In this document: positions 24,335 through 32,624 of the stretch, in pieces
Numbering within the stretch: the first letter of the stretch is position 1
Layout of the letters: the number at the start of each line of letters is the position of its first letter
NCBI GenBank assembly: GCA_019119045.1
Contig: DWXS01000060.1
Coordinates: 1 to 54,666 of the forward strand
Source: Candidatus Mailhella merdavium
Lineage (GTDB): Bacteria > Desulfobacterota > Desulfovibrionia > Desulfovibrionales > Desulfovibrionaceae
Direction: 5' to 3'
Length of the DNA stretch: 54,666 nucleotides
Translations under genes and position numbers: made by a program
Notes under the pieces: generated by a model
Database searches by the model: none
The model's input: the letters and a program-made list of their open reading frames with translations, nothing else
What the model was told of the DNA's origin: nothing

Positions 24335-26055
24335 TTTTTCCGTTCCATCTTTGCCCAGCTGTCCTTCAGCGTGACGGTGCGGTTGAAGACGGGATGTTCC
24401 GCCGTGCCGTCCGGATCCGCGCAGAAGTAGCCGAGCCGTTCAAATTGTACCTTTTCTCCGGGATGCAGCCCGGCAAGGTAGGGTTCGGCCTGCGCCGTCA
24501 CGACTTTCAGGGAGTCGGGGTTGATGAAATCCGTGAACGGCCGTCCCTCATCGTCGGGATTTCCCGTTACGCCGGGAGTATCCTGAAGGAAGAGGTGTTC
24601 GTACAGACGTACTTCTACGGGACGGGCATGACGTGCGCTCACCCAGTGTATGGTGCCCTTGACTTTACGTCCGTCCGGGGAAGCCCCACCGCGGGAAGCC
24701 GGATCGTGCGTACAACGCAGTTCCACGATATTCCCCGCCGAATCGCGTATCACTTCGCGGCAGGTAATATAGTAGGCATAGCGCAATCTCACTTCTGCCC
24801 CCGGCGCAAGACGGTGGTATTTGGGGGGCGGCGTTTCCCGGAAGTCGTCGCGTTCGATCCACAGCTCGCGGCAGAACGGCACGGAGCGTGATCCGTATGC
24901 AGGGTCTTCCGGATGCAGAGGAAGGTCGAATACTTCCTCCTTATCTTCGGGATAGTCCTCCAGGACGACGCGGATCGGATCAAGCACAGCCATACAGCGT
25001 GGAGTAATGGCGTTCAGATGTTCGCGCACGCAGAATTCAAGAAGGCCGTAATCCACTGTGGAGTCGGCCGTGCGCGCCACGCCGATACGGGCGCAGAAGT
25101 TGCGGATCGATTCCGGAGTATATCCGCGCCGACGCAGACCGCAGATTGTGGGCATACGCGGATCATCCCAGCCGCGAACGCGCCCTTCCTTCACCAGCTG
25201 GATGAGCTTGCGCTTGGAAAGCAGCGTATGGGTGAGATTAAGCCTGGCAAATTCGATCTGTTGAGGATGATAGATGTCAAGCGCGTCGAGAATCCAGTCG
25301 TACAGTTCGCGGTTGTTGTCGAATTCCAGCGTACAAATGGAATGGGTGATGCCTTCGATGGAGTCTGAAATGCAGTGCGTGAAGTCGTACATCGGGTAGA
25401 TGCACCACTTGTCTCCCGTACGGTGGTGACTGGCATGGCGTATACGGTACAGCGTGGGATCCCGCATGATGACATTGGGGGAGGCCATGTCGATTTTTGC
25501 GCGGAGCACCAGCTTTCCGTCCGGAAATTCTCCGGCCTTCATCCGGCGGAACAGATCGAGGCTTTCCTCTGCCGGCCGATCCCGCCACGGGCTGGGTGTG
25601 CCCGGTTTGGTGAGGGTTCCGCGGTATTCGCGGATTTCATCGGCGGAAAGCTCGTCTACATAGGCCTTGCCGTCCATGATCAGCTTTTCGGCATAGGCGT
25701 ACAGCGTATCAAAATAGTCGGAGGCGTAGTGCGGATCTCCTTCCCACTCGAAACCCAGCCAATGCACATCTTCCTGAATGGAATCGACGTATTCCACGTC
25801 TTCCTTAACAGGATTCGTGTCGTCAAAGCGCAGATTGCATTTGCCGCCGAATTCCTTTGCAAGACCGAAGTTGATGCAGATGGATTTGGCATGGCCGATA
25901 TGCAGATAGCCGTTGGGTTCGGGAGGGAAGCGCGTATGCACCCTGCCGCCGAAACGGCCGCTTTCGTTGTCCTGTGCGATGCGTACGCGCAGAAAATCCT
26001 GGCCCTGAGGTCTTTCCTGCGGCGTAGCGCAGGAGGTTTCCGGCTGCTGACTCAT
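24331..26055 (-). CDS. glnS: Glutaminyl-tRNA synthetase
   Basis: GlnRS charges tRNA-Gln with glutamine. The start is placed at ATG 26055, behind GGGAG; a longer frame upstream would add 22 unconserved residues. The 574-residue protein has class I signatures: [21 protein letters not shown] (HIGH box), [55 protein letters not shown], the KMSKS-like [11 protein letters not shown], and [18 protein letters not shown]. The C-terminal beta-barrel anticodon domain is present ([20 protein letters not shown]). Bacteria that carry GlnRS do not rely on the GatCAB route for Gln-tRNA. It is monocistronic with its own terminator. Confidence 0.97.
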   Translation of the reverse strand: MSQQPETSCATPQERPQGQDFLRVRIAQDNESGRFGGRVHTRFPPEPNGYLHIGHAKSICINFGLAKEFGGKCNLRFDDTNPVKEDVEYVDSIQEDVHWLGFEWEGDPHYASDYFDTLYAYAEKLIMDGKAYVDELSADEIREYRGTLTKPGTPSPWRDRPAEESLDLFRRMKAGEFPDGKLVLRAKIDMASPNVIMRDPTLYRIRHASHHRTGDKWCIYPMYDFTHCISDSIEGITHSICTLEFDNNRELYDWILDALDIYHPQQIEFARLNLTHTLLSKRKLIQLVKEGRVRGWDDPRMPTICGLRRRGYTPESIRNFCARIGVARTADSTVDYGLLEFCVREHLNAITPRCMAVLDPIRVVLEDYPEDKEEVFDLPLHPEDPAYGSRSVPFCRELWIERDDFRETPPPKYHRLAPGAEVRLRYAYYITCREVIRDSAGNIVELRCTHDPASRGGASPDGRKVKGTIHWVSARHARPVEVRLYEHLFLQDTPGVTGNPDDEGRPFTDFINPDSLKVVTAQAEPYLAGLHPGEKVQFERLGYFCADPDGTAEHPVFNRTVTLKDSWAKMERKN

Positions 26056-26207
26056 GATGTACTCCCGAACCCGGCGGCAAGGCCGCGGGGTGAATGTGCA
26101 GGGAAAGGGCAGAGACGGCACTGTGCCGTCCCAAATGTTTGATAGTATGCGACTCTTTCTTTCCGGTCAATGCGCGTTGTCTGGCGGATCCGGGGTAAGG
26201 CGAAGGT

Positions 26208-26223
26208 TGGCCCGTAATTTGCA
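26208..26223 (+). promoter_or_regulatory. Sigma-54 promoter of the flagellar flgF operon
   Basis: TGGCCCGTAATTTGCA matches TGGCACG-N4-TTGCA with one mismatch; GG at 26209-26210 and GC at 26221-26222 are exactly ten bases apart. Transcription should start near 26234, giving a leader of about 155 nt before flgF. Sigma-54 control of rod, hook and ring genes is typical of related bacteria. Confidence 0.75.
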
Positions 26224-26388
26224 TTATCCCGCATGTCTTCGTTTGGGCGTCGTTAATCCGTCGCTCCGCGATGGCGTGCCGGACTGCTTTTGCAGTCCCG
26301 AGCGTCTGCGGAACGGGAAGCTTCCATTCTTGCGCTGCCTTGATGACGGAATAAAAAGTTTTCCTGCCCGAAGAGACAAGGAGAATCT

Positions 26389-27177
26389 ATGCAGGATGCC
26401 ATGTTTTCCGGCGTGTTCGCCGCGCTGACCAGCGAACATCGTATGGCGGTGATTGCCAACAACCTGGCCAACGTCAATACCAGCGGCTACAAAGCGGATA
26501 AGCTGGCCTTCAAGGACACCATGCAGCATTTCGCTCACGACTATATCCGTGAACCGCTGGAAAATCTGCGTTCCAAACCGCTTTTCCCTGAAGCTCAACT
26601 GCGTTCGAGAGTACGTCTGGCCGTGGATGAAACGGATTTCAGTCAGGGAGGCATGAACTTTACGGGAAACAATCTGGATTTTGCCATTTCCGGAGAAGGG
26701 TTCTTCCGTATTCAGACTCCGAACGGCACCTTTCTTTCCCGTGACGGCGGCTTTTGTCAAAATGCCGACGGAATGCTCATGACCAAGCAGGGCTGGGCCG
26801 TACTCGGCGAAGGTGGGCCTATTACCATCCCTGAAGGAACCCGGAACATCCATGTGAACAGCGAAGGCATGATTTACGCGGATGGAGCGGAGCTGGGCAG
26901 GCTGGAAATTGTGAGTGTCGAAGATCTGACCGCGCTGGAGAAGGTGGGGGGCAGCCTCTACCGTCTGCGGGAAGGCTCGACGGCGGGCGAAATCGATCCA
27001 CGTGTGACGGGCACCATGGTCAATCAGGGCTATCTGGAAGCGGCAAATGTGGATGTCGTGACTGAAATGGTGAGCATGATTGAAGTGCAGCGTACCTTTG
27101 AGGCCTATCAGAAAATGATGCAGAGTTCCGATGCGGTGGACAGGGAGCTGAATACTAAGGTCGGCAAGGCGCGCTGA
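26389..27177 (+). CDS. flgF: Flagellar basal-body rod protein FlgF
   Basis: FlgF is a proximal rod subunit, exported by the flagellar type III apparatus. The ATG at 26389 follows AAGGAG. The 262 residues contain the N-terminal rod motif (MAVIANNLANVNTSGYKADK), the central NFTGNNLDFAISGEGFFRIQ and the C-terminal segment GYLEAANVDVVTEMVSMIEV with QRTFEAYQKMMQSSD, all typical of flagellar rod/hook proteins. It is first in the flgF-flgG-flgA-flgH operon, downstream of a sigma-54 promoter. FlgF rather than FlgG is chosen from gene order and from weaker match to the MRSLWSAATGM opening of FlgG. Confidence 0.93.
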   Translation: MQDAMFSGVFAALTSEHRMAVIANNLANVNTSGYKADKLAFKDTMQHFAHDYIREPLENLRSKPLFPEAQLRSRVRLAVDETDFSQGGMNFTGNNLDFAISGEGFFRIQTPNGTFLSRDGGFCQNADGMLMTKQGWAVLGEGGPITIPEGTRNIHVNSEGMIYADGAELGRLEIVSVEDLTALEKVGGSLYRLREGSTAGEIDPRVTGTMVNQGYLEAANVDVVTEMVSMIEVQRTFEAYQKMMQSSDAVDRELNTKVGKAR

Positions 27178-27308
27178 CGGCGTTGATCCGGGCATGAGCC
27201 TTCTTTCGGCATAACGGAAGCATGGGGTTCCGGTATCCCGGAACTTCATGTTTTCCAGCGCCGCTACATAAAAATAAGCCGATATTTCGGCAAGCGAGGA
27301 TAGTATTC

Positions 27309-28094
27309 ATGATGCGTTCACTCTGGTCGGCCGCAACAGGCATGACCGCACAGCAGACCAATATTGACGTCATCTCCAACAACCTGGCCAACGTCAACAC
27401 CACGTCGTTCAAGAAAAGTCGGGCCGAATTTGAAGATTTGATGTATCAGACCATGCGCGTGGCCGGCTCCGCCACGGAAGGGGACAACTCTATTCCTGTA
27501 GGCCTTCAGGTCGGTATGGGGGTACGCCCCGTGGCTGTACACAAGTTTTTTACTCAGGGAGATTTTCAGAATACCGGAAACCCTCTGGACATCGCCATTG
27601 AGGGCGACGGCTTCTTCCGCGTCATGGTCGGCGATCAGGAAATGTATACAAGAGCCGGAGCCTTCAAGCTCAATGAGGACGGAACCGTCGTTACGGCCAA
27701 CGGATATGTTCTTCAGCCGGAATTTGCCGTGCCTGAAGAAACGAAATCCATCTCCATCAGCGAAGACGGTCATATCGTGGCTCTCGACGCCAATTCCGAC
27801 GAGCTGGCCGCGACGGATATCCCCCTGTACACTTTCATCAATCCCGCCGGTCTGGATGCTCGCGGCCGCAACCTCTACACCCCCACGGACGCATCGGGAG
27901 ATCCCGTGGAAGGCGTGCCCGGGGAAAACAACGTGGGAACTCTGGCTCAGGGATTTCTGGAAATGTCCAACGTGGAAATCGTGGATGAAATGGTCAATAT
28001 GATTGTGGGACAGCGCGCCTATGAAATGAACTCCAAGGCCATTCAGACTTCCGATTCCATGCTTCAGACCGCCGTCAATCTGAAGCGCAGCTGA
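27309..28094 (+). CDS. flgG: Flagellar distal rod protein FlgG
   Basis: FlgG forms the distal rod that passes through the P and L rings. The ATG at 27309 is preceded by GAGGA; the opening MMRSLWSAATGMTAQQTNID and VISNNLANVNTTSFKKSRAE are close to consensus for FlgG. Further blocks are GVRPVAVHKFFTQGDFQNTG, NPLDIAIEGDGFFRV and the C-terminal QGFLEMSNVEIVDEMVNMIV with GQRAYEMNSKAIQTSD. At 261 residues it has standard length. The gap of 131 bp after flgF holds no recognisable gene. Confidence 0.97.
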   Translation: MMRSLWSAATGMTAQQTNIDVISNNLANVNTTSFKKSRAEFEDLMYQTMRVAGSATEGDNSIPVGLQVGMGVRPVAVHKFFTQGDFQNTGNPLDIAIEGDGFFRVMVGDQEMYTRAGAFKLNEDGTVVTANGYVLQPEFAVPEETKSISISEDGHIVALDANSDELAATDIPLYTFINPAGLDARGRNLYTPTDASGDPVEGVPGENNVGTLAQGFLEMSNVEIVDEMVNMIVGQRAYEMNSKAIQTSDSMLQTAVNLKRS

Positions 28095-28108
28095 GGCAGG
28101 AGGTATTT

Positions 28109-29146
28109 TTGCTGTCGTTTCGCCTCACCTTCCGTTTTGTCGTCATTCTCGCCCTGCTGCTGTCGGGCGTATATCCCTCTGCCGTCCTTGCGTTTCAGGC
28201 GGTGGGGAACGATGCCCGGGTGGTCGCTCCGTCCGCATCTCTCGGCGGCAGCGGCGACGTGTGGCGTCTGCGCATACGTGAAGCTGCGGCGGTGCAGGGC
28301 GATATGGTTCGGCTCGGCGATATCGCCGATCCTCTGGGGGGACTGTCGGAGGCAGACTGGCGGACGCTTGCGGCAAAACCGCTCTGGCCTGCGCCGCCAG
28401 AGCCGGGCAAACCCCTTCAGATCAACCGTCAGAGGCTGGAAGCCGCGTTGAAGGAAAGCCTCGGCGATCTTGCCGCATCCTGCATTCTGCCCACCTCGCT
28501 GGCCATTCAGCGGGGCGGAGCCGTGTATCTGGAAGCAGATCTGCGGGGGCTTGTGGTTCAGACGCTGACCCCCCAAATCAATCTGCTGGGCGGCCATGGG
28601 GAGCTGACGGATTTTCGTCTGCCTGCCTATGCCTTTACGGCGCATGAAGGTCAGACGGTGGAACTGGAACGGGGGATGGTCGCCCCCGGACGTATCGGGC
28701 TGCGTTTTGCCGTCAAGGAAATGGACGGAACGGCCAGACGTCGTTTTACCGGTTCGGTATTCCTCAATCTGTGGATGGATGTCCCCTGTGCGGCCGTGCC
28801 CCTGAACCGGGGTGATGCCGTTTCCCCGGAAAAACTGACTTTCCGTTCCGAAAATCTTGCCTATGCCAGAGGAGCAATCTGGGACGGCAGAGGAGGGCCC
28901 TGGCAGGCAAAACGGGCCATAGGCATCGGCGAGGCCATACTGGCTGACGATCTCGAGCCTCTGGCGGCTATTCATCGCGGAGATCGGGTGACGCTGGTGT
29001 ACCGGCGCGGCAACGTGGTGATGCGTACTTTGGTGGAAGCTCTGGAAGAGGGCGGCCCGGGCGATACCATTGCGGTGCGCAACCTGAGTTCAAAGAAACA
29101 GATTTATGCCACGGTGCGCGATTCCAATACCGTGGAAACGAAATAG
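28109..29146 (+). CDS. flgA: Flagellar P-ring chaperone FlgA
   Basis: FlgA is a periplasmic chaperone for assembly of FlgI into the P ring. The start is TTG 28109, five bases after AGGAGG; no ATG is suitably placed. A Sec signal (VVILALLLSGVYPSAVLA) precedes 320 residues. The C-terminal half has the SAF/ChapFlgA features: VPLNRGDAVSPEKLTFRSEN, AKRAIGIGEAILADDLEP and IHRGDRVTLVYRRGNVVM. The N-terminal half is variable, as in the family. It is 14 bp after flgG and 12 bp before flgH. Confidence 0.92.
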   Translation: MLSFRLTFRFVVILALLLSGVYPSAVLAFQAVGNDARVVAPSASLGGSGDVWRLRIREAAAVQGDMVRLGDIADPLGGLSEADWRTLAAKPLWPAPPEPGKPLQINRQRLEAALKESLGDLAASCILPTSLAIQRGGAVYLEADLRGLVVQTLTPQINLLGGHGELTDFRLPAYAFTAHEGQTVELERGMVAPGRIGLRFAVKEMDGTARRRFTGSVFLNLWMDVPCAAVPLNRGDAVSPEKLTFRSENLAYARGAIWDGRGGPWQAKRAIGIGEAILADDLEPLAAIHRGDRVTLVYRRGNVVMRTLVEALEEGGPGDTIAVRNLSSKKQIYATVRDSNTVETK

Positions 29147-29158
29147 CGGAGGAAGATC

Positions 29159-29878
29159 ATGAACAGTTTTGTTCCGAACAAGTGCGGCCTTCCGGCACGG
29201 GGAATCCTGTGCGCCGTGATTCTGACGCTCGCAGGCTGTACGGCGGCAGAGCAGAAACCCACGATCATCCAGCCCGTGACCCAGCCGATGGCCTATCGTG
29301 AACCCGCTCCTACATACAGTAATCCCGGTTCCATCTTCAATGACGGAGACGCGCAGTTCCTGTTCGACGACCATCGTGCCAAGCGCGTGGGGGATATCGT
29401 GATGGTCAACGTGGTGGAAAGCGCGAGCGCTGCCAATGAAGCCACGACGGACACGAACCGGGACAGCAATTCGGAATACGGCGTTTCTGCGCTGTTCGGC
29501 AGAACCTCCATTCCGCTCTTCGGCGGTAATGTGGGAAGTACTCCCGTCCTGGGAACCAACACCAAGAAGGAATTTTCCGCCGACGGTTCCACAACCCGCA
29601 ACAACAGGGTGACGGCCACCGTTGCCGCCCGTGTGGTCAACGTACTCCCGGACGGGCTGCTGCGTATAGAAGGGGCACGGCAGACCAAGGTCAACAACGA
29701 AACGCAGTATCTTGTGGTGGCAGGACTGATCCGCAGCCGCGACGTGGCGTCGGACAACAGCGTGCTGTCCACGCAGATCGCCGACGCCCAGATTTCCTAC
29801 TATGGCGAGGGCGTCATTGCCGACAAGCAGAAGCCCGGCTGGCTGACGCGGCTTCTTGACAATATCTGGCCTTTCTGA
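29159..29878 (+). CDS. flgH: Flagellar L-ring protein FlgH (lipoprotein)
   Basis: FlgH forms the outer-membrane L ring. The ATG at 29159 follows GGAGG. The lipobox LTLAGCTA places the acylated Cys about residue 27. Conserved segments are GSIFNDGDAQFLFDDHRAKR, VGDIVMVNVVESASAANEAT, NRVTATVAARVVNVLPDGLL, QYLVVAGLIRSRDVASDNSV and ISYYGEGVIADKQKPGWLTR. At 239 residues it has normal length. It is the last gene of the operon: a strong terminator follows and flgI and flgJ, often next, are absent here. Confidence 0.96.
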   Translation: MNSFVPNKCGLPARGILCAVILTLAGCTAAEQKPTIIQPVTQPMAYREPAPTYSNPGSIFNDGDAQFLFDDHRAKRVGDIVMVNVVESASAANEATTDTNRDSNSEYGVSALFGRTSIPLFGGNVGSTPVLGTNTKKEFSADGSTTRNNRVTATVAARVVNVLPDGLLRIEGARQTKVNNETQYLVVAGLIRSRDVASDNSVLSTQIADAQISYYGEGVIADKQKPGWLTRLLDNIWPF

Positions 29879-29912
29879 TCTCCCTTTTGGGGAAGACCCA
29901 AACGAAAACGCG

Positions 29913-29963
29913 ATCCCGGGGAAACGAGCCGACCCTGTTCAGGCTCCTTTTCCCGGGATTTTT
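29913..29963 (+). terminator. Terminator of flgFGAH operon
   Basis: An 18-nt arm starting ATCCCGGGG pairs with one ending TCCCGGGAT (two mismatches), followed by TTTTT. The rest of the 336-bp gap up to 30215 holds only AT-rich sequence and the promoter at 30130. Confidence 0.8.
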
Positions 29964-30129
29964 CATGTCCGACGTTCCGGGAAAAAAATAATCTTCGAGA
30001 AATATTTTTATCTGTGAAAAAAATAATTCATTGACTTTCTCCTCTGCGCGACGGGCAATTTCGTCCTGAGACAAATCGTTGTCCGCAAAGGCTTTATGCC
30101 CGCCAATGCCCGAGATTTGTGACTTCTAC

Positions 30130-30158
30130 TTGCAATGGAATCGGCTATTTGTTATAGA
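30130..30158 (+). promoter_or_regulatory. Sigma-70 type promoter of the YeiH-family gene
   Basis: TTGCAA, 17 bases, TATAGA; each hexamer matches consensus at four positions with optimal spacing. The leader to ATG 30215 would be about 50 nt and contains AGGCTTGAGGAG and AAGGA. Confidence 0.5.
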
Positions 30159-30214
30159 GAGAACAATCAGGCTTGAGGAGAGACAACCTGTAACTTTCAC
30201 CAGAAGGATTTGAG

Positions 30215-31921
30215 ATGGAGAACCAGCAGAACAACGATGTCGTCGTTGACCGTGGGGAAGCGAAGTGGTCCGATCTGTGGCTTAAGGAAGACTACTGGGC
30301 CATATGGATCGGCTTTCTCATCTTGATCGTGTCCGCAGTCATGATTTTCGGATCGCGTGGGGACATCGAGAAAAAGATGGCAGATTACAATGCCATTATC
30401 GCGGCCGAAAAGGAAAAACCCTTTAAAACCGTTGAACTGATTCAGGCAACTGCCGCCAAAAAGGCGCTGACGGGTTCGTCGCTGCCTTCCGTGAAGACGC
30501 TTATCGGCATTACCAAAACTCCCGGAAAGTGGGACTTCAGCAATCCTGCCGCCTCCTTCGTGACCCCCGCCAAGGGCGACAAGGCCACAGCCGACGCCGC
30601 TGCGGCCAAAGCTGAAGAAGCCCTTACTGCCGCCAAGGCTGCCCAGACGGCCGCTGCGGACGCGCAGTACGCGGATGAAACCCTGAACAAGGCGGCTGCC
30701 GACGCCGTAAGCGCCTGGGAAGCTGCCAGCAAGGCCGCTTCTGCCGCCAAGGTGAGTTCCGGTTCCAATATTTTTCTCTCCCTCATAACGCTTGGTCTTG
30801 GCCTCGGCGTGGTATTTTCCATCGGCATGATGGCCATGGGCAATAACGTGCCCCGTTTCTTCATCGGCTTCCTCGGCGTATTTGTGCTGAGCGTGTTCGC
30901 CAACTTCCTCGGCGGCTTCAAGCCCACTGCGACCTATGGCGTGAACTCCGAAATCATGTCCATAGTTCTTGGTCTGCTCATCGCCAACACCATCGGTACG
31001 CCCAAATGGATGATGCCCGCCGTGCAGGTGGAATACTACATCAAGACGGGTCTCGTGCTGCTGGGCGCGGAAGTGCTTTTCGGCAAAATCCTTGCCATCG
31101 GTGTTCCCGGTATCTTCGTGGCCTGGGTCGTCACCCCCATCGTGCTGATCTGCACCTTCATCTTCGGTCAGAAGATTCTGAAGATGCCTTCCAAGACCCT
31201 GAACATCGTTATTTCCGCCGACATGTCCGTGTGCGGTACCTCTGCGGCTATCGCTACTGCGGCAGCCTGCCGTGCGAAGAAGGAAGAACTTACCCTTTCT
31301 GTGGGCCTCTCTCTTGCCTTCACCGCCATCATGATGGTTGCCCAGCCTATGCTCATCAAGGCCCTCGGCCTGCCTGAAGTGCTGGGCGGCGCCTGGATCG
31401 GCGGCACCATCGACGCCACCGGTTCCGTGGCTGCGGCCGGCGCCTTCATCGGTCCCAAGGCTCTTCAGGTTGCTGCGACCATCAAGATGATCCAGAACGT
31501 ACTCATCGGTGTGACCGCCTTCTGCGTGGCCATGTACTGGTGTACCAAGGTTGAATGTAACGAAGGGCAGCAGGTTACCGCTATGGAAATCTGGAACCGC
31601 TTCCCCAAGTTCGTCATCGGCTTCCTGGCTGTGTCCATCGTCTGCTCTGTGGTGAGCGGCAACCTCGGATCCGACCTCGCCACTGCCATGGTTGACAAGG
31701 GCGTTGTCAGCGTTGCCAAGGCCTTCCGCGGCTGGATGTTTGCTCTGGCCTTCGTATCCATCGGTCTTGCAACCAACTTCCGCGAACTTGCCAGCTACTT
31801 CAAGGGCGGCAAGCCCATCATCCTGTATGTTGTCGGTCAGTCCTTCAACCTGTGCCTGACGCTGTTCATGGCATGGATTATGTTCTACAAGGTCTTCCCC
31901 GACATTACTGCCAGCATCTGA
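30215..31921 (+). CDS. YeiH/UPF0324-family membrane transporter, long form
   Basis: The 568-residue protein belongs to the UPF0324 (YeiH, putative sulfate or sulfonate exporter) family. It shows SEIMSIVLGLLIANTIGTPKW, VEYYIKTGLVLLGAEVLFGK, NIVISADMSVCGTSAAIATA, WIGGTIDATGSVAAAGAFIG, VAATIKMIQNVLIG and the final TNFRELASYFKGGKP. Usual members are near 350 residues. This one has an extra N-terminal membrane helix (about 30-47) and an Ala/Lys-rich stretch about 110-180 (AAAAKAEEALTAAKAAQTAA) that looks like a coiled coil, before the core membrane domain. The transported solute is not proven for the family; export of an oxidised sulfur anion would fit this gene neighbourhood. It has its own promoter and terminator. 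Confidence 0.88.
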   Translation: MENQQNNDVVVDRGEAKWSDLWLKEDYWAIWIGFLILIVSAVMIFGSRGDIEKKMADYNAIIAAEKEKPFKTVELIQATAAKKALTGSSLPSVKTLIGITKTPGKWDFSNPAASFVTPAKGDKATADAAAAKAEEALTAAKAAQTAAADAQYADETLNKAAADAVSAWEAASKAASAAKVSSGSNIFLSLITLGLGLGVVFSIGMMAMGNNVPRFFIGFLGVFVLSVFANFLGGFKPTATYGVNSEIMSIVLGLLIANTIGTPKWMMPAVQVEYYIKTGLVLLGAEVLFGKILAIGVPGIFVAWVVTPIVLICTFIFGQKILKMPSKTLNIVISADMSVCGTSAAIATAAACRAKKEELTLSVGLSLAFTAIMMVAQPMLIKALGLPEVLGGAWIGGTIDATGSVAAAGAFIGPKALQVAATIKMIQNVLIGVTAFCVAMYWCTKVECNEGQQVTAMEIWNRFPKFVIGFLAVSIVCSVVSGNLGSDLATAMVDKGVVSVAKAFRGWMFALAFVSIGLATNFRELASYFKGGKPIILYVVGQSFNLCLTLFMAWIMFYKVFPDITASI

Positions 31922-31935
31922 CGCGATATGTACAA

Positions 31936-31968
31936 AGGCCGTCCGCCGCAATACGGGCGGCCTTTTTT
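31936..31968 (+). terminator. Terminator after YeiH-family gene
   Basis: AGGCCGTCCG pairs with CGGGCGGCCT (one G-U) and is followed by six T; it lies 15 bp after the stop codon. Confidence 0.75.
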
Positions 31969-31979
31969 CCGGAGTCGAC

Positions 31980-32264
31980 ATGAGTCTTTCCTTCTCCATG
32001 CAACGCTGGATCAGGTTTGCCGTTTACGGGGCCGCTTTCTGGCTGATTTTTGGTGTGGGTTTACCGCGCCTTTTGTCCCTGAGCGAAAGCTGGAGGAACT
32101 TCGGCGCAGCCCAGGAAAAATGGGATCTTCATGCCGGCGCTGTCTACTATACTGATGTTCCTGTCACCAAGGATACCGAGATTGCCAATCGGGCCGCGGT
32201 AAGACAGGCTCTCGACAGACGGCTTCAGGCCATTTCCGAACCAAATGGTAATTCCGGCAAATAG
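31980..32264 (+). CDS. Small membrane protein of unknown function
   Basis: The 94-residue product has an ATG at 31980 after GGAG. One membrane helix is evident at about residues 12-32 (RFAVYGAAFWLIFGVGLPRLL), then a soluble tail rich in charged residues (SESWRNFGAAQEKWDLHAG, and TKDTEIANRAAVRQALDRRL). I recognise no family. It starts just after a terminator and ends before a strong one, so it is a single-gene unit or receives read-through from the transporter. The clear binding site and tight framing by terminators make it likely real. Confidence 0.65.
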   Translation: MSLSFSMQRWIRFAVYGAAFWLIFGVGLPRLLSLSESWRNFGAAQEKWDLHAGAVYYTDVPVTKDTEIANRAAVRQALDRRLQAISEPNGNSGK

Positions 32265-32302
32265 CATATCGGAATACTCCTCAGGCTTTATCCGCTTTAA
32301 TT

Positions 32303-32350
32303 AAGCAGAACAAAAACGCTCCTTCTGGAGCGTTTTTGTTCTGCTTTTCT
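32303..32350 (+). terminator. Terminator with 20-bp perfect stem and TTCT loop
   Basis: AAGCAGAACAAAAACGCTCC, loop TTCT, then its exact complement, followed by TTCTTTTTT. The remaining gap to the comEC stop at 32625 contains no gene I can support. Confidence 0.85.
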
Positions 32351-32624
32351 TTTTTCCGGACTACCCGCGGAAAACGCAAATATGGAATTGTTTCCGACAA
32401 GCTGATTTTTCAGACGGTATCGGTTGCCAGAGAAGACGGTATGCCCGGACTTCTTCAGGACTGTGCGCTTCAGGTGGAAATTTCCGGGCAGAACATCTGA
32501 ATCCTCTTGAATGTCGGAACAGCGTCTCCGTGTGTTTTTATCCTGCAATGCCCAACAACAGAACAGATCGGGCACAACGACGTTTAAATTTCTTTCCTGA
32601 TTTTCGACAGCCTGTCAGCGGATA

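Noticed and set aside
30197-31999. 600-codon open frame antisense to the YeiH-family gene
   Set aside because: It is rich in Gly, His and Asp with no domains, and the plus strand encodes a recognisable membrane protein with a promoter and terminator.
32388-32510. Plus-strand frame fragment without a start codon (GIVSDKLIFQTVSVAREDG and following)
   Set aside because: It could be a decayed gene remnant, but no start, no family match and only about 40 codons; not enough to call.
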